Assembly: GCF_009017415.1 (NCBI RefSeq)
Contig: NC_092407.1
Location: 4,464,001-4,528,000 of the forward strand
Origin: Aspergillus flavus
Taxonomy: Eukaryota > Ascomycota > Eurotiomycetes > Eurotiales > Aspergillaceae
Reading direction: 5' to 3'
Length of the DNA: 64,000 bases
Position 1 is the first letter of the stretch. Each line of letters starts with the position of its first letter. Shown here one piece after another: positions 22,535-36,375 of this stretch. A program made the position numbers and the translations under genes. The notes below the pieces were generated by a model, which was given only the letters and a program-made list of their open reading frames with translations, made no database searches and was not told where the DNA came from.

Positions 22535-24334
22535 GAGTAATGTTGAAGATTTACCTTATTGAGCAGGGTATAGCGAAAGGCTACTTAGATAGTTCGACAC
22601 TTAACGAATGGTAATCTAGACCAGTATAACATTTTGAACCCTTTCATAATATGTGAGGGGATAGTCTCTGAATAAGTATCAAGGTCTGCATAGAAACCAA
22701 ACTCGATTGTTTACAATACAATTTGACTGTTGTCCTTGGATAGGTAGTCATTCCTTTGTCGAGTAAAACATATCGGAGGCCCATAATACGTGAGGTATAA
22801 TGGGAAACGTGATCCACGATCATGCCTTTTTCATTGCATCAAGGGAAAGGGCTAGGGCTTATAGAATGGGGACATGATAGATTGATACACATTTACTTCG
22901 ATCTAGATATAATGGGCATTTATATAAGAAATGTGAACCATCTTGTTTCTCAGCTGTCAAATTTTCGATACAGGTTTTACTGTACCAAGTACCATTGTTA
23001 GTGACCGTGGCTTAATCTCATATTTTAGTGTCAACATCCACGTCCAGTTATTATTAAGTGCTGCATTTAGGGCGTGGTACTTGGCTTATTGGTTGGCTCC
23101 TTCACCATATCTTCTGGTGTTGCAACATTTCTAGTATTTCAAGCTTCAAAGTTCTCGGATTATATTGTGTTCCTCATATTCATTATTACCAGCTACCAGA
23201 TATCCAATCTCGGCTGTGAAACCGCACTTCCTTTGTTAGGAGTTACGTCCCTTTGTCAAGTACCAAAGCCGAAATGAAACACTCACCCTTTATATGTTGT
23301 TTCACCTATGTTATCTCATTATGTCCCATAGAGTCCATACCAAAGGACTATATAAGCTGCCAACCAGAAAAAGCACTATCAAATGCCTTTTGAAGGGCTT
23401 AAGCATCCGGGCATTTTCGGGTAGTTGGGTATCCTGATTATTCAATAAACAACTGTAAGATTAAGCCCATAATCCGGTTTACATCCTAACTTACTAAAGT
23501 CTACTGTATTGTGCTACGATACTAATAATTCTACCGAGGCCCTATATTCAGAATATTACCAAACCATATAAGAATAAGAAGAGAGAATCTAGTTAGTAGT
23601 ACAAAACAATATTACTGTAACTACATTAGGACTCGAGATATCATTAATTCATATCAATAATAGTGTTAACCTATCGATAAAATAGGTTAGAAGACTACGG
23701 AGTAGAACGTCTAGAAACACAACCCAGAACCCCTTCATCTTACGCCATAGCCATCCCAAAGCTAGTCGACTATGTCAACTAGAAATAGCGTTAGTGCCCA
23801 GGCAATATTAGAAGTCGAATGGTGTGAGTTTTCGATCAAAATAAGGTTCATGTACGTTCATCGAGAGAAAGGCTGGCATTATACTCCGTGCCCGAATACG
23901 GGCTCCCATTCGGAGCCCTACTCAGGTCGCCGACTGCCAGTTGGCTAGCCAGCGGGTCTAACTTAGGTATGTACAGGGTTATTCTAGCTAGATAGTGGAA
24001 GACTCGCTGCCTTCGTGAGGCGTCAATAAATATCTCGGTTCCCTTCCCCTGCACCCATTCCTTTGCTCTATTCCCCAAGTCGTAATTTTAATAAGGTTCA
24101 TGCATCTTTATCAATGAAAGATTCAATATATAGGGAAATTCTATCAAGTAATAAAATTTTCTCGTTCAGATTTAGAAACACAGGAAGAGATGCTCAAAGG
24201 AAGTTTAATGATCTTGAATTACCGCGAAATCTACATGCATAATCCAAGGGAACATAAATAGCTTGACTGGAGCCAAATTCACGAACTCTGATATACTCTC
24301 GAAATATACTCCGAAGTACTCTTACTTGACGATC
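22535..24334. other. AT-rich intergenic region
   Basis: About 1.8 kb, very AT-rich from roughly 23,450 to 23,720. Includes a small inverted repeat at 23667-23689. Open frames at 22943-23277 lack motifs and splice support. Confidence 0.5.
23667..23689. repeat. 8-bp inverted repeat
   Basis: TAACCTAT at 23667-23674 is followed after 7 bases by its exact reverse complement ATAGGTTA at 23682-23689. It lies in the most AT-rich part of the spacer. It could be chance. Confidence 0.4.
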
Positions 24335-24898
24335 ATGCATTTCATTTCAGTGGTCATTTTATCTTTCCTGTCAGCTTTGGCTGCCGCCGAACCTGATGTC
24401 AAGATGGTCGACTTTACTGTAAACTGCAAAACATGGAAAATTGCATCCCATACTCTCGAAGCAACGTGTCCAGACTGGGATGGGAATTACAAAGACAGTT
24501 CTTTGGACTTAAATCAATGTTATACGTACAATCAAGATTTTCAACTCGAGTTCAAGGTCGGGTGCGTATACTCCTTTCGTTTGGGATTGATTACAAAAGG
24601 GAAGAAATCCTCACTAACAAACTTGCGATAGTGGAGCTGCATTCGACACATGTATCTCGTGTGAATTAGAGACAGACCTAAAGAAGCCCCCACTTCTTAC
24701 TTGCGACTGCATGGAAGGCGGCGATATAATGCCCGTATGGGGTCATACTCGCTCAACGAACACAACACTGGGTTTGTGATCTCTTCATCTTTGACTTTAT
24801 CGTAGTCAAGTGCTTACTTCAGATGTATAGACTCCAATGTTTTCAACAGGAATGGCCAATTGATCTGCAGATCTTCCATTCATGACGATCACGAGTGA
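24335..24898 (+). CDS. Secreted cyanovirin-N (CVNH) domain protein, second paralog
   Basis: Three exons, 24335-24561, 24632-24771 and 24831-24898, 144 residues. The start Met opens a signal peptide (MHFISVVILSFLSALAAAEP). The mature protein has the CVNH pattern: WKIASHTLEATCPDWDGN, SSLDLNQCYTYN, then after intron 1 GGAAFDTCISCELETDLKK and LLTCDCMEGGD, then after intron 2 TTLDSNVFNRNGQLICRSS. The last acceptor was placed at TATAG (24830) because the nearer CAG at 24822 leads to a stop. Cysteine content is higher than in the first paralog, with extra Cys in CISC and CDC, so disulfide bonding may differ. The second exon carries a longer insert between the half-repeats. It is divergent in sequence from the paralog at 20430 but identical in exon-1 length and intron phase. 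Confidence 0.8.
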
Positions 24899-26706
24899 TT
24901 TACTGCAAGAACTTTGCCTCTCCTCTAAGTTGGCCATTTGAGGTCACCCAGCCAGTTTTTGTCTTTCTTCCATCCGGTATATGTTTATGTGTCTTATGTT
25001 TCTGTTTTCGTTTTCTTTGCCGTATAGGACTAAAAGAGAATGTATGATTGGGTACAACAATGCCCATGCTATATGATTCACTTCTAAGATGAATAGTCAT
25101 TTGATTTATGGCCCGCCAGAACACTTGCAGAGTAGAAGTTCGGAATTTACTAAGTATGCAAATTGAAGATCCATTTGCTATTTTCTACCCAAAATTGGAG
25201 CAGTGAGTGTACAGTTAGTCCTGCAAAACAAATTTCTTCCTCGTTGTCTATGTTATGATACATTCAACTATAGTGGAAAGCATAGCTTCATTATAATAAA
25301 ATTATTTCAAAGTCTATAGTTGAGTACGGGATATACAGATTATTAGGTATGCAAGATCCTATGACATGGGATCTCTGCGTAACAATGGGAAGCCATGCTA
25401 AACCTCCAATAGCGGGTCAGACATCCACCCGACAACTATGACTTGAGCTTGGCACGGAGCTATCATAAAACATCTGCCCCTTACATAGGCGTGGACATGA
25501 TAGGCACGTATGCATGAATGCCTAGATCAGGTACATGTAGCTACCCATGGGGTTGGGGGCAAAAGAAAAGCTCGGGAATAGAAGCTCTCCATCTTGTCAG
25601 CCTGAGCTATATTTGTTCCCTGATAGCTTGTGACAACTACCGAATTTGTCAAGTAAGATGGCCGAGACACCGGTTTGGATTACTAGATGGTCATCCCAAT
25701 TGGGCTGGATTTAATGCAAAGTACGGGCAGGTCTCAGTCCAAAACGGCAGGGCTGTCAGATTAAATTAAAGACTCAGCCACTAGGGTTGACATTGATGAT
25801 ACGAAAACGAACCACCTAGAATTCCCTAGTTGTTCTAATTTTGCTTTGAAGGGCCCTCCCATGGGTCTTACCAATAGTACATTTCCTGAATGTGTATTTA
25901 TATTGCCCAATTGGCTTTGATTGTTGAAATTTGTGGGGAAAAGGAGGATAAAGAGGGAGCGAAAAAGAGGAAGCCTGGTAAAATACCTTTCTTACGGCGT
26001 GGGACAAGGCTGAAAAAACTGTGGCTGTTGCCTGCAGGAGGTCCTTCTTCCCACATGCAAAATTAATAGGCAACGGAGGTGGGCCAATCCGCTGTCCCGA
26101 ATCCGATCCGAGCACAGCCACGGGGGTCAACTAAACTCTATCGGAGGGGCCAGACTGGGAACTTACGTTACCCAATGCCCACCTTCACTTTCCCTCCTCT
26201 GGTTTGCTCTTGGGCTGGTGTTTCATGCCTTTATCTTTTATATTTGTCCACGCCTGAGGCTGACTTAAGTCTTATCTTCAATTGATTTTTTTTCCCTTTT
26301 CTTTCTTTCCAATATCCTTACGGTGGAAGTCAAACTTCCTTCATATACTTACCGCGACCGTTCAAGTAGGTACAAGTACCGTTTGTTTACTCCAGTCTCA
26401 CCCCGCCCCCTAATCAAGCATGGAGACAGCCTTTTGGCACAACTGAGGATCTACGTCGCTAGCACCATCTCTTCAACTTTCTCCTGTAGCGGTATTTTTC
26501 CCCCTCACTGACTGTGATATATTTCTTCAGCCTATACCTGAACGATAATCATAATAACCTGCCTCTCGACTTTTTTAACCACGATTTTCTCTCCGCCCCG
26601 CCAATCCCCCCTCACGTGCGGGGTCTCATCGGCGTCAAGCCTACTGCTTTAGCTCGCCGCACATTTAATTTTTCATGATTCAAGGCGGTCATTCTATTCG
26701 GGCACA
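24899..26706. other. Intergenic and long 5' leader of the kinase gene
   Basis: About 1.8 kb. From about 26,280 the plus strand is rich in pyrimidine tracts (for example TTTTTTTTCCC), typical of promoters and 5' leaders of expressed fungal genes. No coding frame is supported. Confidence 0.5.
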
Positions 26707-28488
<1,782 letters not shown>

Positions 28489-29266
28489 TTTCTGTTATGC
28501 TATGGCGTTCAATGGGAGAGTCTGTTCATCCTTCCCTGACCAGCGTCGAGGTCGAGACGCATCATCTGAATTGCTTTGTGAATATTATTCTCATGATTCC
28601 CCATCCGTAATTCGAATGGTGTATACAGTAACTGTGTTGTTATTCCTGAGAACTTTCGGTGCTTGTTCTTCAAAATCCTTCGTTTTTTGGCTTGGTTGTC
28701 TCTTTTTGCCTTCGTGTCCATACCATCAACAGTTGTATTCTTCTTCCAATATTCAACATTTAATGTACTCGTCCTTGTCCTCGTAATAATTTAGGAGATG
28801 ACCTTATCAGGTGGATAAGCATCACGTGCCAGGCCACCATTTGACCATTCGGTGCGTGAGCCAATCAGATGATGGATATCGGGGAAGTGAGCCCCAGGCA
28901 GGTGATCGACTGGGGTGTGTATAAAGGTACCCCGTAGGCGGTCGTGGAATCACTTATATGCCCTTGGCCGGTTCATTCTTTTTCTTCCCACTCCTCAGGC
29001 AATATTTATTACGCTCAGCGACTTTTTATTCTCCCCTCTGTTTGTTCCCATTCTCATTCCCCTTCCTCAAGCTTCCTCGCGTCGTTGCAACATTTCCGCG
29101 GCGGTGGATCGCCCCACGTTAGAGTCAGACGTCATACATCTTTGCGGCTCAAGGATTCTGCTACCTATGGGAGTAACCAGCGTGCGAAGAGAAAAGGTCA
29201 CGACAATTACCTATTCCACAGTACTGAAAGCAATATACCAGTCGTCTGAAAAGCACATCTCTCACC
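28489..29266. other. Intergenic, E2 promoter
   Basis: Downstream of the kinase and upstream of the E2 gene. Pyrimidine-rich stretches around 28,975-29,075 suggest the E2 promoter or leader. No coding frame is supported. Confidence 0.5.
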
Positions 29267-30044
29267 ATGTTCGCGGGCAAACGCTTGAGCAAGGTAATTG
29301 TACCCCTCGTTGAATCAGTATTTCGCTAACTTAACGCAACAACAGGAGCTCCTCAAGGTACCTACATCCCCTTCTATCCCTCATACCCCAATTTTGTCTA
29401 CCGCTTTGCAAGATAAACTACGGCCCAGTCAAAGGAGCGTCATGTCTTTGCCATCTACTGTCATGCCTAGTGTCGATTATGCACAGGGGAATTAACTGTG
29501 GGATTCACTTTAGATGAAAGAGCATCTGCCCCCTGGTATATCAATAGCCAAATCGGAGAATCTTGAAGAGTGGCAGATGGATATTCGAGTCTTGGACGAG
29601 AATCCGCTTTATCAAAATCAGGTCTATCGACTCAAATTCACGTTCTCGTCGAAGTATCCAATAGGTACGGTTGAATTTTCGCCCTGGTGTTACATTATCT
29701 CGTGTCACAAGTTTTTTCTTCTTTTTCGTCGGTCATACTAAGCAACACTGCATCACACAGAGCCGCCGGAAGTCCAGTTCATCGAGCTGCCTAGCACGTC
29801 TGAGACCCCTCGCCCGATCCCGATCCACCCGCACATATACAGCAACGGAATCATATGCCTGGACCTCCTCAGTTCAGCCGGCTGGTCACCTGTACAAACG
29901 GTTGAGAGCGTCTGCATGAGCATTCAGAGCATGCTGACCGCAAATACACGTGACGAACGACCTCCAGGCGACAGCGACTTCGTCTCGTACAACCGACGCC
30001 GGCCCCGCGACATCAACTTCTTTTACGATGATGACAACGTATAA
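29267..30044 (+). CDS. Ubiquitin-conjugating enzyme E2, UBE2W/Ubc16 type
   Basis: Four exons: 29267-29293, 29346-29357, 29514-29664 and 29761-30044, 157 residues. The second exon is a 12-nt microexon encoding ELLK; with it the N-terminus reads MFAGKRLSKELLKMKEHLPPG, which matches the KRLxKELL start of UBE2W-type E2s. The UBC fold follows: YRLKFTFSSKYPIEPPEVQF, then HPHIYSNGIICLDLL with the active-site Cys at about residue 96, then WSPVQTVESVCMSIQSML. The C-terminus RRRPRDINFFYDDDNV also fits this subfamily, known for ubiquitinating protein N-termini. Introns flanking the microexon are 52 and 156 nt, all GT-AG. All residues needed for thioester formation are present. Confidence 0.88.
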
Positions 30045-30466
30045 CCGAGTGCGAGGACATTGTCAAGTGCGACTCAGCGTCAATATTGAACACCATGCTT
30101 TCATCCTCTCAAGCAATGGTCCCCATGCAAGTCTGCTCTTGCAGTTTCTAGGGCCAATCTACCCTCCTCCGGCCGCTGGTCTTTTACAATCACCCAAGAT
30201 TATCCAAGGGCTACCGATTGCTGATCTGATATACATTCATGCTCATGCATTCGGCCGTTAGTTGTTGATAATTTCATTCTCAAGTTGCATTTGCATAGGC
30301 GCAAGGTTTTATGGGCGTTCCGGGAGCGGGTTAGTAGTTAACTTGGAGTAACATATATTATCAGTTACATATTTCATTCGCATAAATCTATTTACTATAT
30401 GGTTGTGTTAGCTGTATGAGTCTCTCTCTCTTTTTTTTTTTTTTTTTCTTTTTTCTTTTTCTTTTC

Positions 30467-30499
<33 letters not shown>

Positions 30500-30985
30500 C
30501 TTTTTTTTTCTTTTTTTTTTTTCGTCTGTCGATTTGTAACTTAAAACACGTGGTTACCGATATCATATATATATATCTCCCCACCCCTATGAACTATATT
30601 TCCATGTTCCTCTAAGTTACATATACCATTGTAAAAACCTACAATGACAGAACCTACATTTAGTTAACACATGATATTGTAACGTGAAATTCGGTCACTA
30701 TACACAGGGTAGATGATGGCAAGAAAAGAGATAGAGATCGGGATTCAGGTAGAGTGGACAAACAAAGGAAACAGACAACGCCATTACAAAACGGAATTGG
30801 TACAGCGAGGTGACGATGATCTAACAGCACCACCACGATGAGGTTGGGCACGGAGAAAAACCAAGAGGTAGATGGAAGGTTATTTTTTAAAAAGAGCTTT
30901 GTCTTTGCTTCTTTTCTATTCTTTGGAAGAATCAAGTTAAAGTCGTTTTACAGAAGCTTTGGAGATCCCTCTTGTGTTTATTTGT
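30045..30985. other. Intergenic between convergent genes
   Basis: 3' flanks of the E2 and complex I genes. It contains a long pyrimidine tract (separate entry). No coding frame is supported. Confidence 0.5.
30419..30523 (+). repeat. Low-complexity polypyrimidine tract
   Basis: About 100 bases made almost only of T with regularly spaced C (TTTTC and TTTTCTTTTC units) after a short TCTCTCTC run. It lies in the 3' intergenic region between convergent genes. Confidence 0.9.
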
Positions 30986-32547
30986 CTACCGGTCGACTTC
31001 ACCGAACACCAGATCCATTGTACCTGGATTTGAAGATTAGCGGAGCGTTCTAGGAAGCCGTGGGAGGTTTAGATTTATGGAGGCTTACCAATAATGGCGA
31101 CAGCATCTGCCAGCAAGTGACCACGAGAGATTTGATCGAAACCACCCAAGTGGGCAAAACCAGGAGCACGGATCTTGCAACGGTAGGGTCTCTCGCTGCC
31201 GTCACTGACCAGGAACACACCCATCTCACCCTTGGGGGCCTCAATGGCAGAGTAGGTCTCACCAGGGGGGACAGCGTAACCCTTGCTGAAGAGGAGGAAG
31301 TGGTGGATCAGGGCCTCCATGTTCTCCTTCATGGCGGCACGAGGGGGAGGCGAAAGCTTGTAGTCCTCGACCTTGACAGGACCTGCGGGCATCTGGTTCA
31401 AGCATTGGTGGATGATACGGAGGGACTGGCGGAACTCCTCCATACGGCAAAGGTAACGATCATAACAGTCACCGTTGACACCGACGGGGACGTCGAATTC
31501 AACCTTGTCGTAAGCGTCATATGGCTGGGACTTGCGGATATCCCATGGCACACCAGAGCCACGGAGCATGACACCAGTGAAGCTCATGTTCAGCGCATCA
31601 GCGGCGCTGACAACACCAACGCCTTGAGTTCTGGCCTTCCAGATACGGTTATCGGTGAGCAGCTCTTCGGTTTCGTCGATACGGTCACCGAACTGGGTAG
31701 CCCACTGGTAGATATCATCGAGAAGGCCGAGGGGGATATCCTGAGACACACCGCCGGGGCGGACGTAGGCGGCGTGGAGACGGGCACCGGAGACACGCTC
31801 GTAGAATTCCTATGTGAGGGATTGACCATCAACCACCTTGTCTAATCTGCTTTCGGTGAAATTAATGTTGCTTACCATGAGCTTTTCACGCTCCTCGAAA
31901 CCCCACAGGAATGGCGTAAGAGCACCAACATCCATAGCGTGGGAAAGGACGGACATGAGGTGGTTCAGAATACGGGTCATCTCTCCGAACATTGTACGGA
32001 TATACTTGGCTCTGTCAGGGATTTCAATGTTCAGTAGCTTCTCCACAGCCAGCGAGTAGCACTGTTCATTCGTCATCATGGAGACATAGTCCAATCGGTC
32101 GAAGTAAGGCAGAGCCTGCATGTAGGTCTTGTATTCGATCAACTTCTCGGTACCACGGTGAAGCAATCCGACATGAGGATCCGCGCGGACGATCTCTTCA
32201 CCATTGATCTCGAGAATCAGTCGAAGCACACCGTGAGCAGCAGGATGCTGAGGACCGAAGTTGACTGTGTAGTGACGGATTTTGCGGCCGACCCCTTCAC
32301 TCTCGGATTCGAGACCAGCGGCAACATCGGCTTCTTGGGGACCCTCCTTGTTAGCCAGACTTGTGAAGGTAGGGTCAGTGGGAATGAGTCTGGTAGCCTG
32401 GTAGCTGGTCGGTTCCGCTTGCCGACGAGGAAGCGTCGTCGCTATCGAGCGGGATCTGGGGATGGCGTTGTATTTGGTGAAGGTGGAGGGGCGGAGACAA
32501 AGCCTTTTGGGCGCGCTGCCCGCCAGGCGAGTAAAGGAAGCAGCCAT
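30986..32547 (-). CDS. NADH:ubiquinone oxidoreductase 49-kDa subunit (complex I)
   Basis: Three exons, 32547-31876, 31809-31089 and 31023-30986, 476 residues, equal to the normal family length (NDUFS2/NuoD, Neurospora nuo-49). The N-terminus is an Arg/Ser-rich mitochondrial presequence ([17 protein letters not shown] and similar). The mature part has the hallmark [51 protein letters not shown] and the C-terminal DLVFGEVDR, the last encoded by a 38-nt final exon. This subunit helps form the quinone-binding site of the peripheral arm at the inner mitochondrial membrane. The terminal exon joins by a GTAAGC...CCAG intron in phase 1. Divergent from RPC40 with a 407-bp shared promoter. Confidence 0.96.
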
Positions 32548-32954
32548 TCGGAAGAGAGGGGAGAAGGACGAGGAGGAATTGGAGGCTGTCGGTCCTCAGT
32601 CCGGACGCAATTGATGGAGGGACTCTGCGGAGTGGTCTACACGGGTTGATGCTTGGAGGTTGCGCTGAATTACAATTTGGACAGTCACGTGATGAGGAGC
32701 TTATGGTCATCAGGCCGTCTCTGGTTGGTCTTCAGTTCCCGCTTATTCTGCACCCACGCTAGCTCACAATTCAGGGCAAATCGGTAAATCACGGTCCGCT
32801 CTTCAACAGAGTCCTCTTCCCTCCTGAGTGCAGTTTAGTCAGCCATACTCTCCGCCTTCGACCTGCAGGCATACTGCCGGTTGTCTAAAGAACTTTTTTC
32901 CCTTTTTCCCTCCATATCGTCAACGACTTGATACCCGCAAATTGTCCATTCGTC
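32548..32954. promoter_or_regulatory. Shared divergent promoter of complex I 49-kDa and RPC40 genes
   Basis: 407 bases between the two start codons. The region has pyrimidine-rich stretches near 32,890-32,912 just before the RPC40 start but no clear TATA box, which fits housekeeping genes. Confidence 0.6.
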
Positions 32955-34216
32955 ATGGCGCCTCTCGTTCCTTCGCAGGCGGAGCTTGATCGCCGGAGGG
33001 TAATTTATCCTATGAGCACCCATTCGCCTCTGCTTACCATGCTGATTATTTCCCTAGCTCGTCGACATCAATCTGGAAACGGTCTCCAACATCCCCTCCA
33101 CAGATTTCCCGGGTCACTGGCCAGGCGAGTCGCATGAGTGGAACCTGGAGAAATTTAGAAATGTATAGTCCCTGTTTCTCCCAAGCATTCTACGGACTTG
33201 TCGCCTCTATTTTCTGCGTGCGCTTACATTATTTTGCTCTACAGGAGTTCAATGTTGAGTTCCATCGCAATGAAAGATTCGAATCTTCTTTCTCTCTCAT
33301 CGGCGTAGATGCATCGATCGCAAATGCCTTCCGTCGTATCGTAATGGCTGAAGTGCCTAGCGTTGCCATCGAGTTCGTCTTCGTTCACAATAACACCTCC
33401 GTCATCCAGGATGAAGTGCTCGCCCAGCGACTGGGTCTGATTCCACTGAAGGGTTCCGTGGATGGTATTAACTGGATGCGTTGGTTCAAGAAGGCCACGG
33501 AGGATGATCCCGAGGGTAGCGATCCATCCGATTACAACACCATCGTCTTGCGACTGGATATTGAATGTACCAAGAACCCCAACGCTGACGCCACGGAGAA
33601 TGACCCCCGCAAGCTGTATAAGAATGCGCATGTTTACGCCAGAGACATCACTTTCCACCCTGTCGGACGTCAGGAGCAATTCTTCACTGGAGAGGATGCT
33701 ATCCAGCCGGTCAACCCAGACATTTTGATCGCTAAGCTTCGCCCGGGCCAGAAGATCGACCTTGAAATGCACTGTATCAAGGGTATTGGAGCCGACCATG
33801 CTAAGTTCTCGCCTGTTGCTACCGCATCATACCGTTTGCTTCCCGATATCCAGATTCTGCGCCCCATTCTTGGAGAAGACGCCAAGAAGTTCGCCAAGTG
33901 TTTCCCTAAGGGCGTGATTGGTTTGGAGCCTGTTACCCGGGAAGAGGCCGCAAAACAGGGGAGCGGATACGAGGGCCACGAGGGGGAGACGAAGGCCGTT
34001 GTTCGCGATGCCTTCAAGGATACCGTTAGCAGGGAATGTCTCAGACATGAGGAGTTCCAAGGAAAGGTGAAGCTCGGTCGCGTGCGTGACCATTTCATCT
34101 TCAACATCGAAAGCACTGGCCAATTCGATAGTGATGTCCTTTTCTTAGAAAGCGTGAAGGTCCTGAAGCTCAAATGCGCCAGATGGAAGCGGGGATTGGC
34201 GGATCTCATGCGGTAA
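32955..34216 (+). CDS. RPC40: DNA-directed RNA polymerases I and III subunit AC40 (RPAC1)
   Basis: Three exons, 32955-32999, 33058-33162 and 33245-34216, 373 residues. The two short first exons give MAPLVPSQAELDRRR and LVDINLETVSNIPSTDFPGH, then exon 3 gives the alpha-like subunit core: FNVEFHRNERFESSFSLIGV, SIANAFRRIVMAEVPSVAIE, QDEVLAQRLGLIPLKG and LEMHCIKGIGADHAKFSPVA. These are the conserved blocks of the bacterial-alpha/Rpb3/AC40 family that nucleates polymerase assembly, as a heterodimer with AC19. Its N-terminal extension and polymerase I/III-type spacing point to AC40 rather than Rpb3. Nuclear. All segments are intact. Confidence 0.93.
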
Positions 34217-34473
34217 ACGAGTTCTACGCAATCGTCCCGCACTTCATGTTAAAATCTTTAATGCATGGTCGGCGTTGGTTTCCTTGCTATTTTGCGAATT
34301 TGTACATTTATGAAAAGTCGGTCAAGACCTTCTTTTGTTGGGAGTCTGGAAAGGGCGATTTTTGTCATATAGAAAAAGCACAACTGATATTGAAGCCTTG
34401 ATCTAGCAAGAAAGTCTTGTGTTTATCATAACAACTCATATCTCATATGAAGAGTAAAACGTTGCTGTTATCC

Positions 34474-36008
34474 TTATTTGAACAACAACCGGTAGCGGAA
34501 ATCGATAGTATACGCGGGATCGCTGACCGCAATCTCTTGCCCGTCTTCTACCAAATCTCTGAGCTTGCGTTGCAGATTGGCCCTGGTCTGTTCCTCCAAT
34601 TGGGGCGGGAAGCGCTGGTAGAGTGTCTTTTCTTCCGTTCTCATGCTAGGCTTCTTAAGCTGAGCTTCCGGCCGGTCCCCTAGAGTGTCGATGTACTCTT
34701 GCAGCGTCATGTCTGGATCGACAGTCATATTTCGCGCGAGGTTGCCACAGACAGGGCAATCTGGTTTCTTTTCGGCCTCGAATGTATAGGTGTAGACACC
34801 TTCTTCACCAGCATACATCATATAGTTATCCAGGTACGGGTTGCACGAGGTGGCAATCTTTAATGCTTCAGACGTTGTCGCAGCAGCAATGACAGCGTTT
34901 GTTGAAGCGATTGCAGGAATGATGTTCTTAACTACACCCTGAGTCATCTGGAAGGTGACTCCGTGGATATGGAATTGTTTTGCTCGCTCAAGAGCCGCAT
35001 TGTACACCCAACCAATGTGGTCCAGATCATCACTATCGAAAGGGTCGTCCTTGCGCTTTTCCTGCCAGGCGATCTGGTGTGCCCATTCTATACAATGCTG
35101 AGGCTGTCGAGGGATGGTCGCAATAGTGCATAGTGGGACCGCAGGACGGGGAGCATGCATGTCAAGCTGACATTCAATGCACGAAGACAGAGTTGGTAGG
35201 ATAACACGCGCCTGCCCCTTGAAGCCTGGTCCTCGTTAGCCTTCTGTGGTAGCCCAGGGAACTCAGCCTCAGTACCTTCAGTTCCTCCATCAATGAGGGG
35301 CTTCAGGCTTTCAGGGTTTTCAGGATCAACCATGCCAATAAGTGTTGCATTGATCCACCGTCTCGCTTCTATGCTATCGAGACCGCAAACGACTATCTTG
35401 AACTGCATGTAGTAATCTTCATCCTTATCTTGAATCTTCCCTACATAAGGGGTAATTTTGACGCCTTTGACTCGTCTCTCTACGAAAGCAGCCGCAACCT
35501 CAGCTTTAGGTTTGCCGATGTCAGCCTGGCGGAATAAAAACTGACGATTCAGGTTAGAGATGTCAATGGTATCTGTTAAAGTTAGCTGCGGTATCCCGGA
35601 AAAAGTAATAGGGGGAGACTTGCCCATATCAATAACATGGATATCCTTGAAACCGGACAAAGCAAGGTTCTTCAGAATTTCACATCCTAGGCCTCCAGCC
35701 CCGCTAAGATCATTTCACTTAGTAACCATATCTATCAACAGCAGGCGGAGCCACATATATACATACATAACTCTGGACTACGTTAGTGGTTGATAATTTG
35801 CTTAATATCTTCAGAACCTACAGAATTTTTGATGTCTCCAAAGCACTAATGGTCTCCGACCCAGGTACCCAGTCTTCATCGCTGAAAGGTCCCGGCTTGG
35901 TTAATACCTTGTGGAGGTGTTTCCTGCGTGGAGTGAGCGAAATTATTAATGACAAAAGTGAGAAGATAGGGAATCTTACCACCTAAGGGAAGAGTCTGCG
36001 GAAGCCAT
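34474..36008 (-). CDS. uba3: NEDD8-activating enzyme E1 catalytic subunit Uba3
   Basis: Five exons: 36008-35980, 35923-35822, 35703-35624, 35572-35276 and 35225-34474, 419 residues. The splices give [20 protein letters not shown], the ATP-binding [42 protein letters not shown]-like [18 protein letters not shown], and the catalytic cysteine loop [20 protein letters not shown] (Cys about 202). Zinc-binding pairs are CIEC and CPVC. It activates NEDD8/Rub1 with Ula1/NAE1 for cullin neddylation. Two oddities: intron 3 has a GC donor (G|GCAAGT, 35623) and a normal AG acceptor, and splice 2 yields KILGAGGLG, apparently lacking the Val-Ile usually found before the GAGG motif. The acceptor of intron 2 is therefore slightly uncertain. 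Confidence 0.92.
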
Positions 36009-36375
36009 ATTGGACAAGGGGTACGCTCTATTCAATCTAGGTTACAATGGGCGTCTCTGTGATTAGTTGAGTTCACCGCATCCGTAGTTTAATTAATGAC
36101 GCCAGAGGTTTGAGCTGTACACTTCACTGAAATGATTGTTTGAAAAGAGTCAATGATAAATTAATATTCCCTTCAAAAAGCCACATGAATTCTCAGGACT
36201 CATGTGAGATAACCTATGTCTGGTGGAAACAAGTGTAGGTAGTGAAGATGGGGAATTGATTGATTGACTGATTGTTCCAGATACACTCCGCTGCACGTGA
36301 CCCCTCCGCTTATACAATTTCCTCCAACCTTTGCCAACCATTCTACTTTCCTCTACCGTCAGTTACTCCAAAAAA
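36009..36375. promoter_or_regulatory. Shared divergent promoter of uba3 and TEL2-like genes
   Basis: 367 bases between the two start codons, AT-rich in the middle and pyrimidine-rich (TTTCCTCCAACC) before the TEL2-like start. Confidence 0.5.

Noticed and set aside
22943..23277. Hydrophobic short frames in the AT-rich spacer
   Set aside because: Composition effect of AT-rich DNA; no ATG-led gene model or family match.
31060..31845. Open frame of 261 codons on the plus strand opposite the complex I 49-kDa gene
   Set aside because: It is the shadow of the conserved antisense coding exon, with codon-position bias from the real gene and no motif of its own.
33239..33799. Open frame of 186 codons opposite the RPC40 exon
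   Set aside because: Antisense shadow of a strongly conserved coding exon.
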